A stretch of 64,000 nt of DNA from JAJXWB01 sp046349215 (GCA_046349215.1 JAXMCV010000001.1:682001-746000); one strand, 5' to 3'. Counted from the stretch's first letter, positions 18,353 to 26,330 are shown. Program-made: numbers and translations. Notes: generated by a model from the sequence alone, not told the origin.

Positions 18353-18529
18353 TTATTTTTTTTGAAAAACGCCGCTACCTGTCGTCGGAGGCGCCGGCTT
18401 CGAACCACCAGCAGGGGCTTGATAGCCCCCTTGCACCTTGATTGGTTGGTTCGAAGCGTTTGACTCTGTGGGCTGCGGCATCGGTCGCGGCCTATGGCCA
18501 TCTTGAGCCAGAACTCTTTTTCCCGTCAT
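18353..18529 (-). CDS. Small Pro/Gly-rich protein (islet peptide 1)
   Basis: 58 residues, easily missed because of its length. It starts at an ATG that overlaps the stop of the membrane-protein gene (ATGA, 18526-18529). It carries GHRPRPMPQP near the N-terminus and GGYQAPAGGSKPAPPTTGSGV near the C-terminus, ending FQKK. The C-terminal block matches the following gene product (APxGGxxPxPPTTGSGVxxKK), and both begin M(T/S)xK followed by GH(K/R)P. Translational coupling and the shared motif argue that it is real. Predicted disordered and cytoplasmic; no known domain. Confidence 0.65.
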   Translation of the reverse strand: MTGKRVLAQDGHRPRPMPQPTESNASNQPIKVQGGYQAPAGGSKPAPPTTGSGVFQKK

Positions 18530-19149
18530 GTGCGACCCTCATTCATAGGCGCCCAAAATTCAATATACTTGATTTCCTTGGCAGCGATGAGCACTCCAAC
18601 TCGATCTTCCCTCGGCTGCCACTCATTTGCATCCGTAACTACGTACTCTTCCTCTAAATACAAGTCGCGTTCGGAAGAATCTGAGGAAGCAAACGAATTC
18701 GGACCGAAAAAGCCCGCAACCTTTTCGTCATTTTGAAGAGTGATCATCATGAACTGTCCGCCTCGTTGAATTTTTGAGAACCTCCAGTCCCATGCCGTCG
18801 GGATCACATGAATAGTACTCAACCCAAGCTTCTCAGCGACCAAACCGACCCACTCCTTCTGCGCCAAAACGCCTAGGAGCGTTCCAAATATTGCTGGTCC
18901 GATCAGCGTGAGGCCGATCCACACCGCGACCCACGCCAACCAAGGCTCTCGAACGCTCAGCGCGTGTTCAAGCACTAGAGCCGTGAGCGCGTAATAAAGA
19001 ACGGACACGACCAGATATGCCAGCACATCTTCTTTCAAAGACGGCATTCTTCCGGTGATAAACCGTGAACGAACGTAGATCGTCACAATTCCCGGCACAA
19101 TTAAAAACAAAATCAGGGACAGATTGGGTATGCCCTTAAAATCCGGCAT
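18526..19149 (-). CDS. Membrane protein, DUF6338-like
   Basis: 207 residues. Three hydrophobic segments at about 10-27 (contains FLIVPGIVTIYV), 42-62 and 73-97, then a hydrophilic cytoplasmic half of about 110 residues. The Pro-Gly in the first TM and the general layout resemble the family I know as DUF6338; this is from memory and unverified. The soluble part (DWRFSKIQRGGQFMMITL, KVAGFFGPNSFASS, DANEWQPRED) looks like a small SH3/beta-barrel-like domain. It heads a three-gene unit with two short GHKP peptides. Ribosome site is weak. Lower G+C than neighbours. Confidence 0.75.
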   Translation of the reverse strand: MPDFKGIPNLSLILFLIVPGIVTIYVRSRFITGRMPSLKEDVLAYLVVSVLYYALTALVLEHALSVREPWLAWVAVWIGLTLIGPAIFGTLLGVLAQKEWVGLVAEKLGLSTIHVIPTAWDWRFSKIQRGGQFMMITLQNDEKVAGFFGPNSFASSDSSERDLYLEEEYVVTDANEWQPREDRVGVLIAAKEIKYIEFWAPMNEGRT

Positions 19150-19164
19150 GGCGATATCTCAAAC

Positions 19165-19180
19165 AGCTATCAATATAGCT
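19165..19180. promoter_or_regulatory. Inverted repeat upstream of the islet operon
   Basis: AGCTAT-CAAT-ATAGCT, a perfect 6-bp inverted repeat, 16 bp upstream of the membrane-protein start at 19149 and 77 bp before cobT. The AT-rich core reads TATATT on the minus strand and could double as a -10-like element. Possible operator of the islet operon. Confidence 0.35.
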
Positions 19181-19256
19181 GCAAGATTGTCACAAGACGA
19201 CGCGGCTTTCCAGCCGTCAATTTCGTGTTATTCAGCGAGAAACAGCAGGGATTTTT

Positions 19257-20273
19257 ATGACTATCTCCGGCCGCCCCTTCCAGGATTTCCGCGACCTCGT
19301 GCATTCGATGCCCGACGCCGCCGACGAGGCGGTCGCCGCTGTGCGCGCGCGCAATGCGCAGCTGACCAAGCCGCCGGGCGCTCTGGGGCGGCTGGAAGAG
19401 ATCGTCGAATGGCTCGCCGCCTGGCAGGCCAAGGACGAACCGACGATCGAGCGGCCTACCGTCGTCGTCTTCGCCGGCAATCACGGCGTGACGGCGCAGG
19501 GCGTGTCGGCCTATCCGCGCGAGGTGACCAAGCAGATGGTCGCCAATTTCTCGAATGGCGGCGCGGCGGTGAACCAGATCTGCGCGACCTTCGGCGCCGG
19601 TCTCAAAGTGTTCGAGATGGCGCTGGAGATTCCGACGAAGGACATCACGCAGGACGCCGCAATGACGGAAGCCGAATGCGCGGCGACCATGGCCTTCGGC
19701 ATGGAAGCGATCCACGGCGCCGATCTCTTGTGTCTGGGCGAAATGGGGATCGGCAATACGACGCCGGCGGCGGCTGTCTATGCGGCGCTCTACGGCGGCA
19801 AGGCCGCGGACTGGGTCGGGCGCGGCACGGGCGTCGACGACGACGGACTGAAACGCAAGATCGACGCGGTCGAGCGCGCGCTCGCGCTGCATCGCGATCA
19901 CCTCGATGATCCGTTCGAAATCATGCGGCGCGTCGGCGGCCGCGAGATCGCGGCGATCGCCGGCGCGATCCTTGCGGCGCGCATCGAACGCACCCCGGTG
20001 GTGCTCGACGGCTATGTCGTCGGCGCGGCGGCCGCGATCCTGCACGCGATCGATCCCACGACGACGGACCATTGCATGGCCGGCCACGTCTCGGCCGAAG
20101 GCGCGCACGGCGATGTCTTGCGCCGGCTCGGCAAGCAGCCGCTGCTCGATCTCGGCATGCGGCTCGGCGAAGGTTCCGGCGCCGCCTTGTCGATCGGAAT
20201 CATCCAGGCGGCGCTCGCCTGCTGGAAAGGCATGGCGACCTTCGAGAGCGCCGGCGTCAGCGACAAGGGTTGA
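19257..20273 (+). CDS. cobT: Nicotinate-nucleotide:dimethylbenzimidazole phosphoribosyltransferase
   Basis: 338 residues, normal length for CobT. It makes alpha-ribazole phosphate from dimethylbenzimidazole and nicotinate mononucleotide for the lower cobalamin ligand. Visible family blocks: TKPPGALGRLEE, VFAGNHGVTAQGVSAYP, GEMGIGNTTPAAA, GRGTGVDDDGLKRK and the C-terminal LLDLGMRLGEGSGA that carries the catalytic Glu. The partner cobS is 18 kb away in this window. Upstream spacing of about 100 bp shows no recognisable cobalamin riboswitch. Confidence 0.97.
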   Translation: MTISGRPFQDFRDLVHSMPDAADEAVAAVRARNAQLTKPPGALGRLEEIVEWLAAWQAKDEPTIERPTVVVFAGNHGVTAQGVSAYPREVTKQMVANFSNGGAAVNQICATFGAGLKVFEMALEIPTKDITQDAAMTEAECAATMAFGMEAIHGADLLCLGEMGIGNTTPAAAVYAALYGGKAADWVGRGTGVDDDGLKRKIDAVERALALHRDHLDDPFEIMRRVGGREIAAIAGAILAARIERTPVVLDGYVVGAAAAILHAIDPTTTDHCMAGHVSAEGAHGDVLRRLGKQPLLDLGMRLGEGSGAALSIGIIQAALACWKGMATFESAGVSDKG

Positions 20274-20312
20274 CGCCAGTCGATCCTTGTCCGCCATGCG
20301 AGAGAAGGACGA

Positions 20313-21248
20313 TCAAAGCCCCTTCAGGAACTCCAGCACCGCCGCATTCACTTCCTGCGGCTTCTCCTGCTGGATCCAGTGGCCGGCCCCGTCGATGATC
20401 ACCTTCTTGCGAAGACCGGGCACGATCTCCTGCAACGTCTGCACGGACTTCTCGCCGATCAGGCCCGTGATGACCGGGTCCTTCGCGCCCGCGATGAACA
20501 GCGCCGGCTGATGGATCTTCGCATCCTGCCAGGGCGCGGTCAGATCCCAGTTGCGGTCGATGTTGCGATACCAGTTGATGCCGCCGCGCAGGCCGGTGCG
20601 CGAGAACTCCTTCACGTAATGCGCGATCTCGTCGTCGCTGATCCATGCCGGCGGCTTCTCCGGAATCTTGGCGTCCTCGACCATGCCGCGTCCGGGCTTG
20701 AGCAACAGGCCCAGTCCCGTGCCGTAATAGATCGCGCGCAAGGAATGGCTCCAGTCGCGGGCGAATTCCGCCTCGACGATTCCAGGCTCCTGGAAATATT
20801 GCCAGTAGAATGTGCTGACGCCCTGCTGCTTGAGAATGTCCAGCGGGCGCGCCGGCGCGCGTCGTCCGAGCGGCACCGACATGGCGACGACGGCCGGGAA
20901 TACGTCTGGCCGGAACATGGCGCATTGCCAGGCGACGATTGCGCCCCAGTCATGACCGATGATCGTCGCCTGCGTCTCGCCGAGTTCGGCGACGAGCGCC
21001 ACCATGTCGCCGACGAGATGATGGATCGTATAGGCGTCGATGGCCTCCGGCGCGCTGGTGCCGCCGTAGCCGCGCATGTCCGGCGCAACCACGCGATAGC
21101 CGGCCGCCGCGAGAACGGGAATCTGGTGACGCCAGGAATACGAGAGTTCCGGCCAGCCGTGGCACAGGAGAAGCAGCGGTCCCTTGCCCTCCTCGACAAT
21201 CCTCATGTCGAGGCCGTTCGCCTTCACTATCCGCGTGCTGGCGTTCAT
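20313..21248 (-). CDS. Epoxide hydrolase-like alpha/beta hydrolase
   Basis: 311 residues from the ATG at 21248, preceded by GGGAGGAACGCG (an upstream in-frame ATG lacks this). Oxyanion motif HGWPE, nucleophile Asp in IIGHDWGA, acid Asp in AGAKDPVI and catalytic His in GAGHWIQQEKP. Asp rather than Ser as nucleophile, with the GHDWGA elbow, points to the soluble epoxide hydrolase / haloalkane dehalogenase branch. HGWPE and the cap region favour epoxide hydrolase. Convergent with cobT. Confidence 0.88.
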   Translation of the reverse strand: MNASTRIVKANGLDMRIVEEGKGPLLLLCHGWPELSYSWRHQIPVLAAAGYRVVAPDMRGYGGTSAPEAIDAYTIHHLVGDMVALVAELGETQATIIGHDWGAIVAWQCAMFRPDVFPAVVAMSVPLGRRAPARPLDILKQQGVSTFYWQYFQEPGIVEAEFARDWSHSLRAIYYGTGLGLLLKPGRGMVEDAKIPEKPPAWISDDEIAHYVKEFSRTGLRGGINWYRNIDRNWDLTAPWQDAKIHQPALFIAGAKDPVITGLIGEKSVQTLQEIVPGLRKKVIIDGAGHWIQQEKPQEVNAAVLEFLKGL

Positions 21249-21312
21249 CGCGTTCCTCCCTGCGTTCATCGCAGGGTGGCACAGCGCGCCTGTGGCGCCA
21301 AATGGATCGGCG

Positions 21313-22857
21313 TCACGCCGCCGTGCGGCGGTAGCGGCCGCGTTCCGGCTCGCCCGTTTCCGTGTCGAGGCGCGGCAGGGCGTTCATGACGCGCTCCGGC
21401 GGGAAGACGACGATGACTTCCGTACCTTCGCGGACCTTCGATTTCAGCGTGAACGTGCCGCCATGCAGTTCGACGAGCCCCTTGACGATCGGCAGGCCGA
21501 GGCCCGAACCCTCGTCGGCGTTCTTCTGCGCGAGCGTGCCGCGGCCAAACGAGGACATGACGACCGGGATTTCGCTTTCGGGAATTCCGGGCCCCGTGTC
21601 GCGCACGGAGAAATATTGTCCGCCTGCCGCGGTCCAGCCGACCTTGAGTGTGATCTGGCCGCCCTGCGGCGTGAACTTGATAGCGTTCGTCAGCAGATTG
21701 AGCGCCACCTGGCGGATCGCGCGCTCGTCGGCCCATACACGCGGCAGATCGTTCTCGATCGCCTCGTTGATGACGATATCGCGCTTCTGCGCGCGCAAGG
21801 TGAGGAGATGCTGGCAATCGCCGATGATGGAGGCGAGCGAGATCGCGTCCTCCTTCAGTTCGTAACGCCCGGCCTCGACGCGCGAGAGATCGAGGATCTC
21901 GTTGATGAGCGCCAGCAGGTGCTGGCCGCTGGAATGGATGTCGGCGGAATATTCGCGGTAGGAAGGAACGGCATGGGCGCCGAACAATTCGCCCTTCATG
22001 ACTTCCGAGAAGCCGAGGATGGCGTTGAGCGGCGTGCGCAACTCGTGGCTCATCGTCGCCAGGAAGCGCGACTTGGCGAGATTGGCTTCTTCCGCGCGGC
22101 GGCGCGCCTCGTCGGAATTCGCCTTGGCCTGTTCGAGTTCGGCGATCAGGCCGTCCTTTTCCGCCTGGGCGTAAAGCGCGCCGAGCGAGGTCGTGTAGAG
22201 GCGTCGCGCCAGCGCGATGAAGTAGATTTCGGCTCCGCAGACGAAAGCGGTCGTCGCCAGCACGGGCGTATCGCGCCCTGCATAGAACCCCATGCCGACG
22301 ATCGCTGCGCCCAGCGGCACGACGGCCGCGTAGACGGCGTTCGGGATGGCAGCCGTCGCCATTGCGTTCATCGCGCCGACCAGCAGCAGGATGGCGAGCA
22401 GGAAAGTGCGCGCCTCCGACTTGGCGACGCTGATGAGAACGAGCGCGACGGCTGCCCAGGCGAAGCCGAGCAGCAATTCGGCGGCGATGAAGCGCGTGCG
22501 CCAGGCCGGCACCGACTTGATCTCGGTCTGCCTGAGGAACATGCGGGCGATGAGCCAGGTGACGCCGATCGCGAAGGCGACAGCGCCGGCCCAGACGCCG
22601 ACCGTCTGCGGCGGCGCCCAGAGCGTGGACACGCCGGCGATGGCGATGCTGATGAGAAGCGCCCAAGGGGCCGAGGCGGCGCGGCTTTCGGCGAACAGCC
22701 TGAGAAGGTCGCGCTCGAAGGCGCCGTGTCCTTCGCCTCCGGAGGTCAGCTTTTCGCGAGCGACCTGAACCTTCTGGTTGAGCCGGCGCCGTTCGGTCGG
22801 CAGGCGACGGTCCGCGCCGCGCCCGCGCTCGATCATTTCGGCGGTGACCTGACTCAT
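21313..22857 (-). CDS. Membrane-bound histidine kinase, PdhS/PleC-like kinase core
   Basis: 514 residues if translation starts at the ATG at 22857; longer in-frame versions would run into the divergent GST gene. The N-terminus is hydrophilic, then about six TM helices between residues 60 and 230, a short coiled coil (AELEQAKANSDEARRRAEEA), HisKA with MSHELRTPLNAILGFSEVM, and HATPase_c with LLTNAIKFTPQGG, DTGPGIP and GSGLGLPIV. The H-box and following GFSEVMKGELFG are typical of the alphaproteobacterial cell-cycle kinase group (PleC, DivJ, PdhS). No response regulator is adjacent, so the phospho-target must be elsewhere. The membrane domain is not a known sensor type to me. Confidence 0.87.
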   Translation of the reverse strand: MSQVTAEMIERGRGADRRLPTERRRLNQKVQVAREKLTSGGEGHGAFERDLLRLFAESRAASAPWALLISIAIAGVSTLWAPPQTVGVWAGAVAFAIGVTWLIARMFLRQTEIKSVPAWRTRFIAAELLLGFAWAAVALVLISVAKSEARTFLLAILLLVGAMNAMATAAIPNAVYAAVVPLGAAIVGMGFYAGRDTPVLATTAFVCGAEIYFIALARRLYTTSLGALYAQAEKDGLIAELEQAKANSDEARRRAEEANLAKSRFLATMSHELRTPLNAILGFSEVMKGELFGAHAVPSYREYSADIHSSGQHLLALINEILDLSRVEAGRYELKEDAISLASIIGDCQHLLTLRAQKRDIVINEAIENDLPRVWADERAIRQVALNLLTNAIKFTPQGGQITLKVGWTAAGGQYFSVRDTGPGIPESEIPVVMSSFGRGTLAQKNADEGSGLGLPIVKGLVELHGGTFTLKSKVREGTEVIVVFPPERVMNALPRLDTETGEPERGRYRRTAA

Positions 22858-22995
22858 TTCGACGACCCACGCGGCGACGCGACTGACACGGCCGCAGTAT
22901 GGCCCGTAAAGCTTAACGACAGGCTGACCGGACCGAGGCAATCGAAGCCAGCCCGACCGGTGCGGAAGGGTTTGAGATCGCGCGGCAAACCCGGA

Positions 22996-23013
22996 GTGTG
23001 CGCCAGCGCACAC
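22996..23013. promoter_or_regulatory. Perfect 18-bp palindrome between the divergent kinase and GST genes
   Basis: GTGTGCGC-CA-GCGCACAC, 8-bp arms with a 2-base centre, in the 270-bp divergent intergenic region. Suitable as a dimeric repressor site. The rest of that region shows no gene. Confidence 0.4.
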
Positions 23014-23061
23014 GAAAAGGCCTTGCGCTTCTGACATCCTCCATGGCCGCTTTCGCGCGCG

Positions 23062-23077
23062 GTTAACGGATGTTAAC
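23062..23077. promoter_or_regulatory. GTTAAC inverted pair upstream of the GST gene
   Basis: GTTAAC-GGAT-GTTAAC. TTAA half-sites are 6 bases apart, one short of the N7 spacing of a CtrA box, so this is only CtrA-like. It lies about 50 bp before the GST start and may include its promoter. Confidence 0.3.
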
Positions 23078-23127
23078 AGTCTAAACGATCCGTTCGCAGC
23101 TCCCTCGCCCCAGGAGTTCAGCCCAGA

Positions 23128-23739
23128 ATGCTCTTGTACGACACCAAGGTCGCCCCCAACCCGAGACGCGTGCGGATTTTCCTCGCGGAGAAGGGCATTT
23201 CCGTTCCGACCACGAACGTCGACCTCGGCAAGATGGAGCAGAAGAGCAGCGATTACGCGAAGATCAACGCGCTGCAACGTACGCCGGCGCTGGTTCTGGA
23301 CGACGGGACGGTGATTACGGAATCGGTCGCGATCTGCCGCTATTTCGAGGAATTGCAGCCCGATCCCCCGATGTTCGGGCGCGGCGCGCTCGGCAAGGCT
23401 CTGGTCGAGATGTGGCAGCGACGAATGGAATTGAGCCTGCTCGCGCCCACCGCCATGACGTTCCGTCATTCGCATCCGGCGATGGCGCAGATGGAGGTTC
23501 CGCAGATCGCGCTGGTCGCCGAAACCAATCGCCCGCGCGTCGTCGAATTCCTGCGGGTGCTCGACGACCATCTCGCCGGCAGCCGCTTCGCGGCCGGCGA
23601 AGAATTCTCGATCGCCGACATTACCGGCCTCGTCGGCATGGATTTCACCCGGCTCGCGCGCATCGACACGCCTGCCGAGTTGAAGAACGTCGCCCGCTGG
23701 CGCGCCGAAATCTCGGCGCGCCCGAGCGCAGCCGCCTGA
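23128..23739 (+). CDS. Glutathione S-transferase family protein
   Basis: 203 residues. N-terminal thioredoxin-like domain (MLLYDTKVAPNPRRVRIFLAEKG, split at VDLGKMEQKS) with the cis-Pro block RTPALVLDDG and the glutathione-contact TESVAICRYFEE; all-alpha C-terminal domain with the N-capping region FSIADITGLVGMDF. The usual catalytic Ser/Cys position is occupied within APNPRR, as in many bacterial GSTs of unknown activity. It precedes an MBL hydrolase by 5 bp, suggesting co-transcription. Confidence 0.9.
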   Translation: MLLYDTKVAPNPRRVRIFLAEKGISVPTTNVDLGKMEQKSSDYAKINALQRTPALVLDDGTVITESVAICRYFEELQPDPPMFGRGALGKALVEMWQRRMELSLLAPTAMTFRHSHPAMAQMEVPQIALVAETNRPRVVEFLRVLDDHLAGSRFAAGEEFSIADITGLVGMDFTRLARIDTPAELKNVARWRAEISARPSAAA

Positions 23740-23744
23740 CCCAC

Positions 23745-24491
23745 ATGAAGATTACTTTCGTCGGCACGGCGGACGCATTCGGCACCGGAGGCCGGGCGCA
23801 TACGTGCATCCGGATCGATGGCGACGGCAATTCCATCATGCTCGACTTCGGCGCCAACTCGATGGTCGGCTGGCGGCGACTGGGGTTTTCGTTCAAGGAC
23901 GTAGACGCGATCTACATCACGCATCTGCACGGCGATCATTTCGGCGGCTTGCCGTTCCTGATGCTCGAATCGCAATTCGTCGATCCGCGCTCGAAACCAC
24001 TTACAATCATGGGTCCGCCCGGCCTGCGCGCGCGCATGAACGCGGCGATGGAAGCCTTCTTTCCCAGTTCGTCGACGATCGTCTGGCGCTTTCCGTTCGA
24101 ACTCATCGAACTGCAACCGGGCGGCGAAGCGACGCTCGCCGGATTCGATATTCGCACGATCGAAGTCCTGCACGCGTCCGGCGGCCCGCCGACCGCCGTG
24201 CGCGTGGCGCGCGACGGCAAGGTCTTCGCGTTCTCGGGCGACACGTCGTGGACGGAATCGTTGATCGAAATATCGGCCGGAGCGGATCTGTTCGCCTGCG
24301 AATGCCATTCGCTGGAACCCGGCGTCCCTGGCCACATGAACTGGCGGAAGCTGAAGGAAAACCTGCCGCGCTTCAGCGCGCGGCGCATTGTCCTGACGCA
24401 CATGAGCGTCGACATGCTCCCCCACGCGGCGCGTATCTGCGCGGAAGAACGACTGGAAGCGGCCGAGGACGGGCTCGTTGTCGAAATCTGA
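23745..24491 (+). CDS. MBL-fold metallohydrolase (RNase Z/AtsA-like)
   Basis: 248 residues from the ATG at 23745. Begins MKITFVGTADAFGTGGR, the strand-loop typical of RNase Z/arylsulfatase-like MBL proteins. Zinc motif THLHGDHFGG (HxHxDH), later Asp in FSGDTSW, and ECHSLEP and THMS near the end supply further ligands. Shorter than tRNase Z and without its flexible arm, so a small-molecule hydrolase is more likely. Sandwiched between GST and a DNA-glycosylase-family gene with minimal spacing. Confidence 0.87.
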   Translation: MKITFVGTADAFGTGGRAHTCIRIDGDGNSIMLDFGANSMVGWRRLGFSFKDVDAIYITHLHGDHFGGLPFLMLESQFVDPRSKPLTIMGPPGLRARMNAAMEAFFPSSSTIVWRFPFELIELQPGGEATLAGFDIRTIEVLHASGGPPTAVRVARDGKVFAFSGDTSWTESLIEISAGADLFACECHSLEPGVPGHMNWRKLKENLPRFSARRIVLTHMSVDMLPHAARICAEERLEAAEDGLVVEI

Positions 24492-25104
24492 CCTCGACGC
24501 CTACGCCGCAACAATCCGCGCCTGCCGCATCTGCATCGAACATCCCGCCGGCGCTCCGCTGCCGCACGAACCGCGGCCCGTCCTGCGCGTTTCCACAACG
24601 GCGCGGCTGTTGATCGCGAGCCAGGCGCCGGGCCTGCGCGTGCACAGGTCCGGCCTGCCCTTCGACGACGCCTCGGGCGACCGGCTGCGCGCCTGGCTCG
24701 GCATGGACCGCGAGACCTTCTACGACGAGCGCCGCGTCGCCATAGCGCCGATGGGTTTCTGCTTTCCGGGCTACGACGCCAAGGGCAGCGACCTGCCGCC
24801 GCGCCGTGAATGCGCCGCGACGTGGCACGACCGGCTGTTCGAAATGCTGCCACAAGTGGAGGCGGTGCTGGCGATCGGCGGCTATGCGCACCGCTATCAT
24901 TTCGCCCGTCTCGGCCGGCCGTTGCCAAATAGCGCGAAGGTCGACGAAATCGTCCGGCAATGGCGCGAATTCGAGACATCGAAGCCGCGTCTGTTTCCCC
25001 TGCCGCATCCTTCCTGGCGCAACACCGGCTGGCTCAAGCGAAATCCGTGGTTCGAGGCGGAATTGATGCCGGACTTGCGCGCAACCGTCAGTCGGGCAAT
25101 CTGA
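24478..25104 (+). CDS. Uracil-DNA glycosylase superfamily protein
   Basis: 208 residues from a TTG start that overlaps the MBL gene by 14 bp; no closer ATG preserves the N-terminal domain. Features of the UDG fold seen in related proteins: Cys pair in RACRICIEHP, RLLIASQAPGLRVHRSGLPF (motif-1-like with GxRVHxxGxPF), and C-terminal FPLPHPSWRN (motif-2-like HPS). The family is near the type 4/5 UDGs, but the catalytic motif differs and only two N-terminal Cys are obvious, so glycosylase activity is not assured. Possible role in DNA repair. Confidence 0.78.
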   Translation: MSKSDLDAYAATIRACRICIEHPAGAPLPHEPRPVLRVSTTARLLIASQAPGLRVHRSGLPFDDASGDRLRAWLGMDRETFYDERRVAIAPMGFCFPGYDAKGSDLPPRRECAATWHDRLFEMLPQVEAVLAIGGYAHRYHFARLGRPLPNSAKVDEIVRQWREFETSKPRLFPLPHPSWRNTGWLKRNPWFEAELMPDLRATVSRAI

Positions 25105-25109
25105 TCGTC

Positions 25110-25460
25110 ATGCACAAGGCTCGCCGTTCGACTGTCGCAGCGCTTCTCGCAGCCCTGACGTTGCTGGCGCAGCCCGCGCCGCTCGCCGCGCAGCAGCGCG
25201 ACGAGGATGCGCCATCGCGCGAAACGGGCGAAGGCATCGGCGAGGAATTGCTGCGGATCGAGCGCGAGCGCGAGATTCAGCTGCGCGCCCTGCGCAAGCA
25301 GCAGATCAGCGTCGACCGGCAGAAGCGCGAGATGGACGAGAAGATCAAGTCGCAGAAGCCGCTCGAGCGGAAAGTTCCGCAGGCGCAAACCGCGCCGCTC
25401 GACCCTGCGAGGCCCGACGCAGCCGCGAAACCACGCTGCGTCGGCGGCTCCTGTCCCTGA
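25110..25460 (+). CDS. Small periplasmic coiled-coil protein
   Basis: 116 residues from the ATG at 25110. Signal peptide about 1-26 (LAAQ^QRDED). A charged helix about residues 42-85 (EELLRIEREREIQLRALRKQ) predicts a coiled coil. The tail is Pro-rich and ends in CVGGSCP with two Cys. Stops in TGATCA together with the convergent dehydrogenase gene. No family recognised. Confidence 0.7.
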   Translation: MHKARRSTVAALLAALTLLAQPAPLAAQQRDEDAPSRETGEGIGEELLRIEREREIQLRALRKQQISVDRQKREMDEKIKSQKPLERKVPQAQTAPLDPARPDAAAKPRCVGGSCP

Positions 25461-26330
25461 TCAGCGGTTGAGGCGGGCGATCAGGCTGGACGTATCCCAG
25501 CGCTTGCCGCCCATCTTCTGGACTTCCGAATAGAACTGGTCGACCAGCGCCGTGACCGGCAGGTTCGCGCCATTGTTGCGCGCCTCGTCGAGAACGATCG
25601 ACAGGTCCTTGCGCATCCAGTCGACGGCAAAGCCAAAGTCGAACTTGCCGTCGAGCATGGTCTTGAAGCGGTTTTCCATCTGCCAGGACTGCGCCGCGCC
25701 CTTGGAAATCACGGCGACGACGGCCTCACCGTCGAGGCCCGCCTTCTGCGCAAAATGCAGGCCTTCCGAAAGCCCCTGCACCAGACCCGCGATGCAGATC
25801 TGGTTGACCATCTTGGTGAGTTGGCCGGCGCCGGACGCGCCCATGAGGCGACAGGCCTTGGCGAAGGCCATGATGACGGGCTCGGCCTGCTTGTAGGGCG
25901 CTTCGTTGCCGCCGCACATGACGGTCAAGGCGCCGTTCTCGGCGCCGGCCTGTCCGCCCGACACGGGCGCATCGATGAAGTGCAGGCCGAGCTTGCCTGC
26001 CTGCGCGTGCAGTTCGCGCGCGACTTCGGCGGAGGCGGTCGTATTGTCGACGAAAATCGCGCCCTTCTTCATGCCGGCGAAAGCGCCGTCGGGACCGAGC
26101 ACGACGGAACGCAGATCGTCGTCGTTGCCGACGCAGGCGAAGACGAAGTCGCAATCCCTGGCGGCCTCCCGCGGCGTCGCGGCGCTCGCGCCGCCGAACT
26201 TGTCGACCCAGGACTTCGCCTTCGACGCGGACCGGTTGTAGACCGTCACGTCGCATCCGCCCTTGGTCTTGAGGTGACCGGCCATGGGGAAACCCATGAC
26301 GCCGAGACCGAGAAAAGCGACCTTCGTCAT
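25461..26330 (-). CDS. NAD(P)-dependent beta-hydroxyacid dehydrogenase (HIBADH/GarR family)
   Basis: 289 residues from the ATG at 26330. N-terminal Rossmann motif VAFLGLGVMGFPMAGHL, substrate-binding DAPVSGGQAGAENGALTVM, catalytic Lys in GAGQLTKMVNQI, and C-terminal FGFAVDWMRKDLSIV. Oxidises or reduces a beta-hydroxyacid such as 3-hydroxyisobutyrate or tartronate semialdehyde; substrate not resolvable. No valine degradation genes are adjacent. Confidence 0.92.
   Translation of the reverse strand: MTKVAFLGLGVMGFPMAGHLKTKGGCDVTVYNRSASKAKSWVDKFGGASAATPREAARDCDFVFACVGNDDDLRSVVLGPDGAFAGMKKGAIFVDNTTASAEVARELHAQAGKLGLHFIDAPVSGGQAGAENGALTVMCGGNEAPYKQAEPVIMAFAKACRLMGASGAGQLTKMVNQICIAGLVQGLSEGLHFAQKAGLDGEAVVAVISKGAAQSWQMENRFKTMLDGKFDFGFAVDWMRKDLSIVLDEARNNGANLPVTALVDQFYSEVQKMGGKRWDTSSLIARLNR

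Larger units (their letters stand above)
18136..19256. other. AT-richer islet between livF and cobT
   Basis: Base composition drops sharply: by hand count the line 18541-18600 has 26 G+C of 60 and 19081-19140 has 25 of 60, against 45 of 60 at 16441-16500. The stretch carries three minus-strand genes (a membrane protein and two small paralogous proteins) and no integrase, tRNA or repeat that would mark the ends. Composition and content suggest horizontal acquisition. Confidence 0.7.

Noticed and set aside
18217..18501. 94-codon minus-strand frame overlapping both islet peptides
   Set aside because: A different frame across the two small genes; basic random composition, no ribosome site, and no similarity between repeats.
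19190..19256. Cobalamin riboswitch before cobT
   Set aside because: The leader is under 110 bp and no B12-box-like conserved segment was seen.
23062..23077. CtrA box upstream of the GST gene
   Set aside because: The TTAA half-sites are six, not seven, bases apart, so it fails the standard CtrA spacing; kept only as an inverted repeat.
22858..23571. N-terminal extension of the kinase at 21313 through the GST gene
   Set aside because: In-frame on the minus strand, but it would overlap the divergent GST gene by more than 400 bp and has no signal or domain; the ATG at 22857 fits better.
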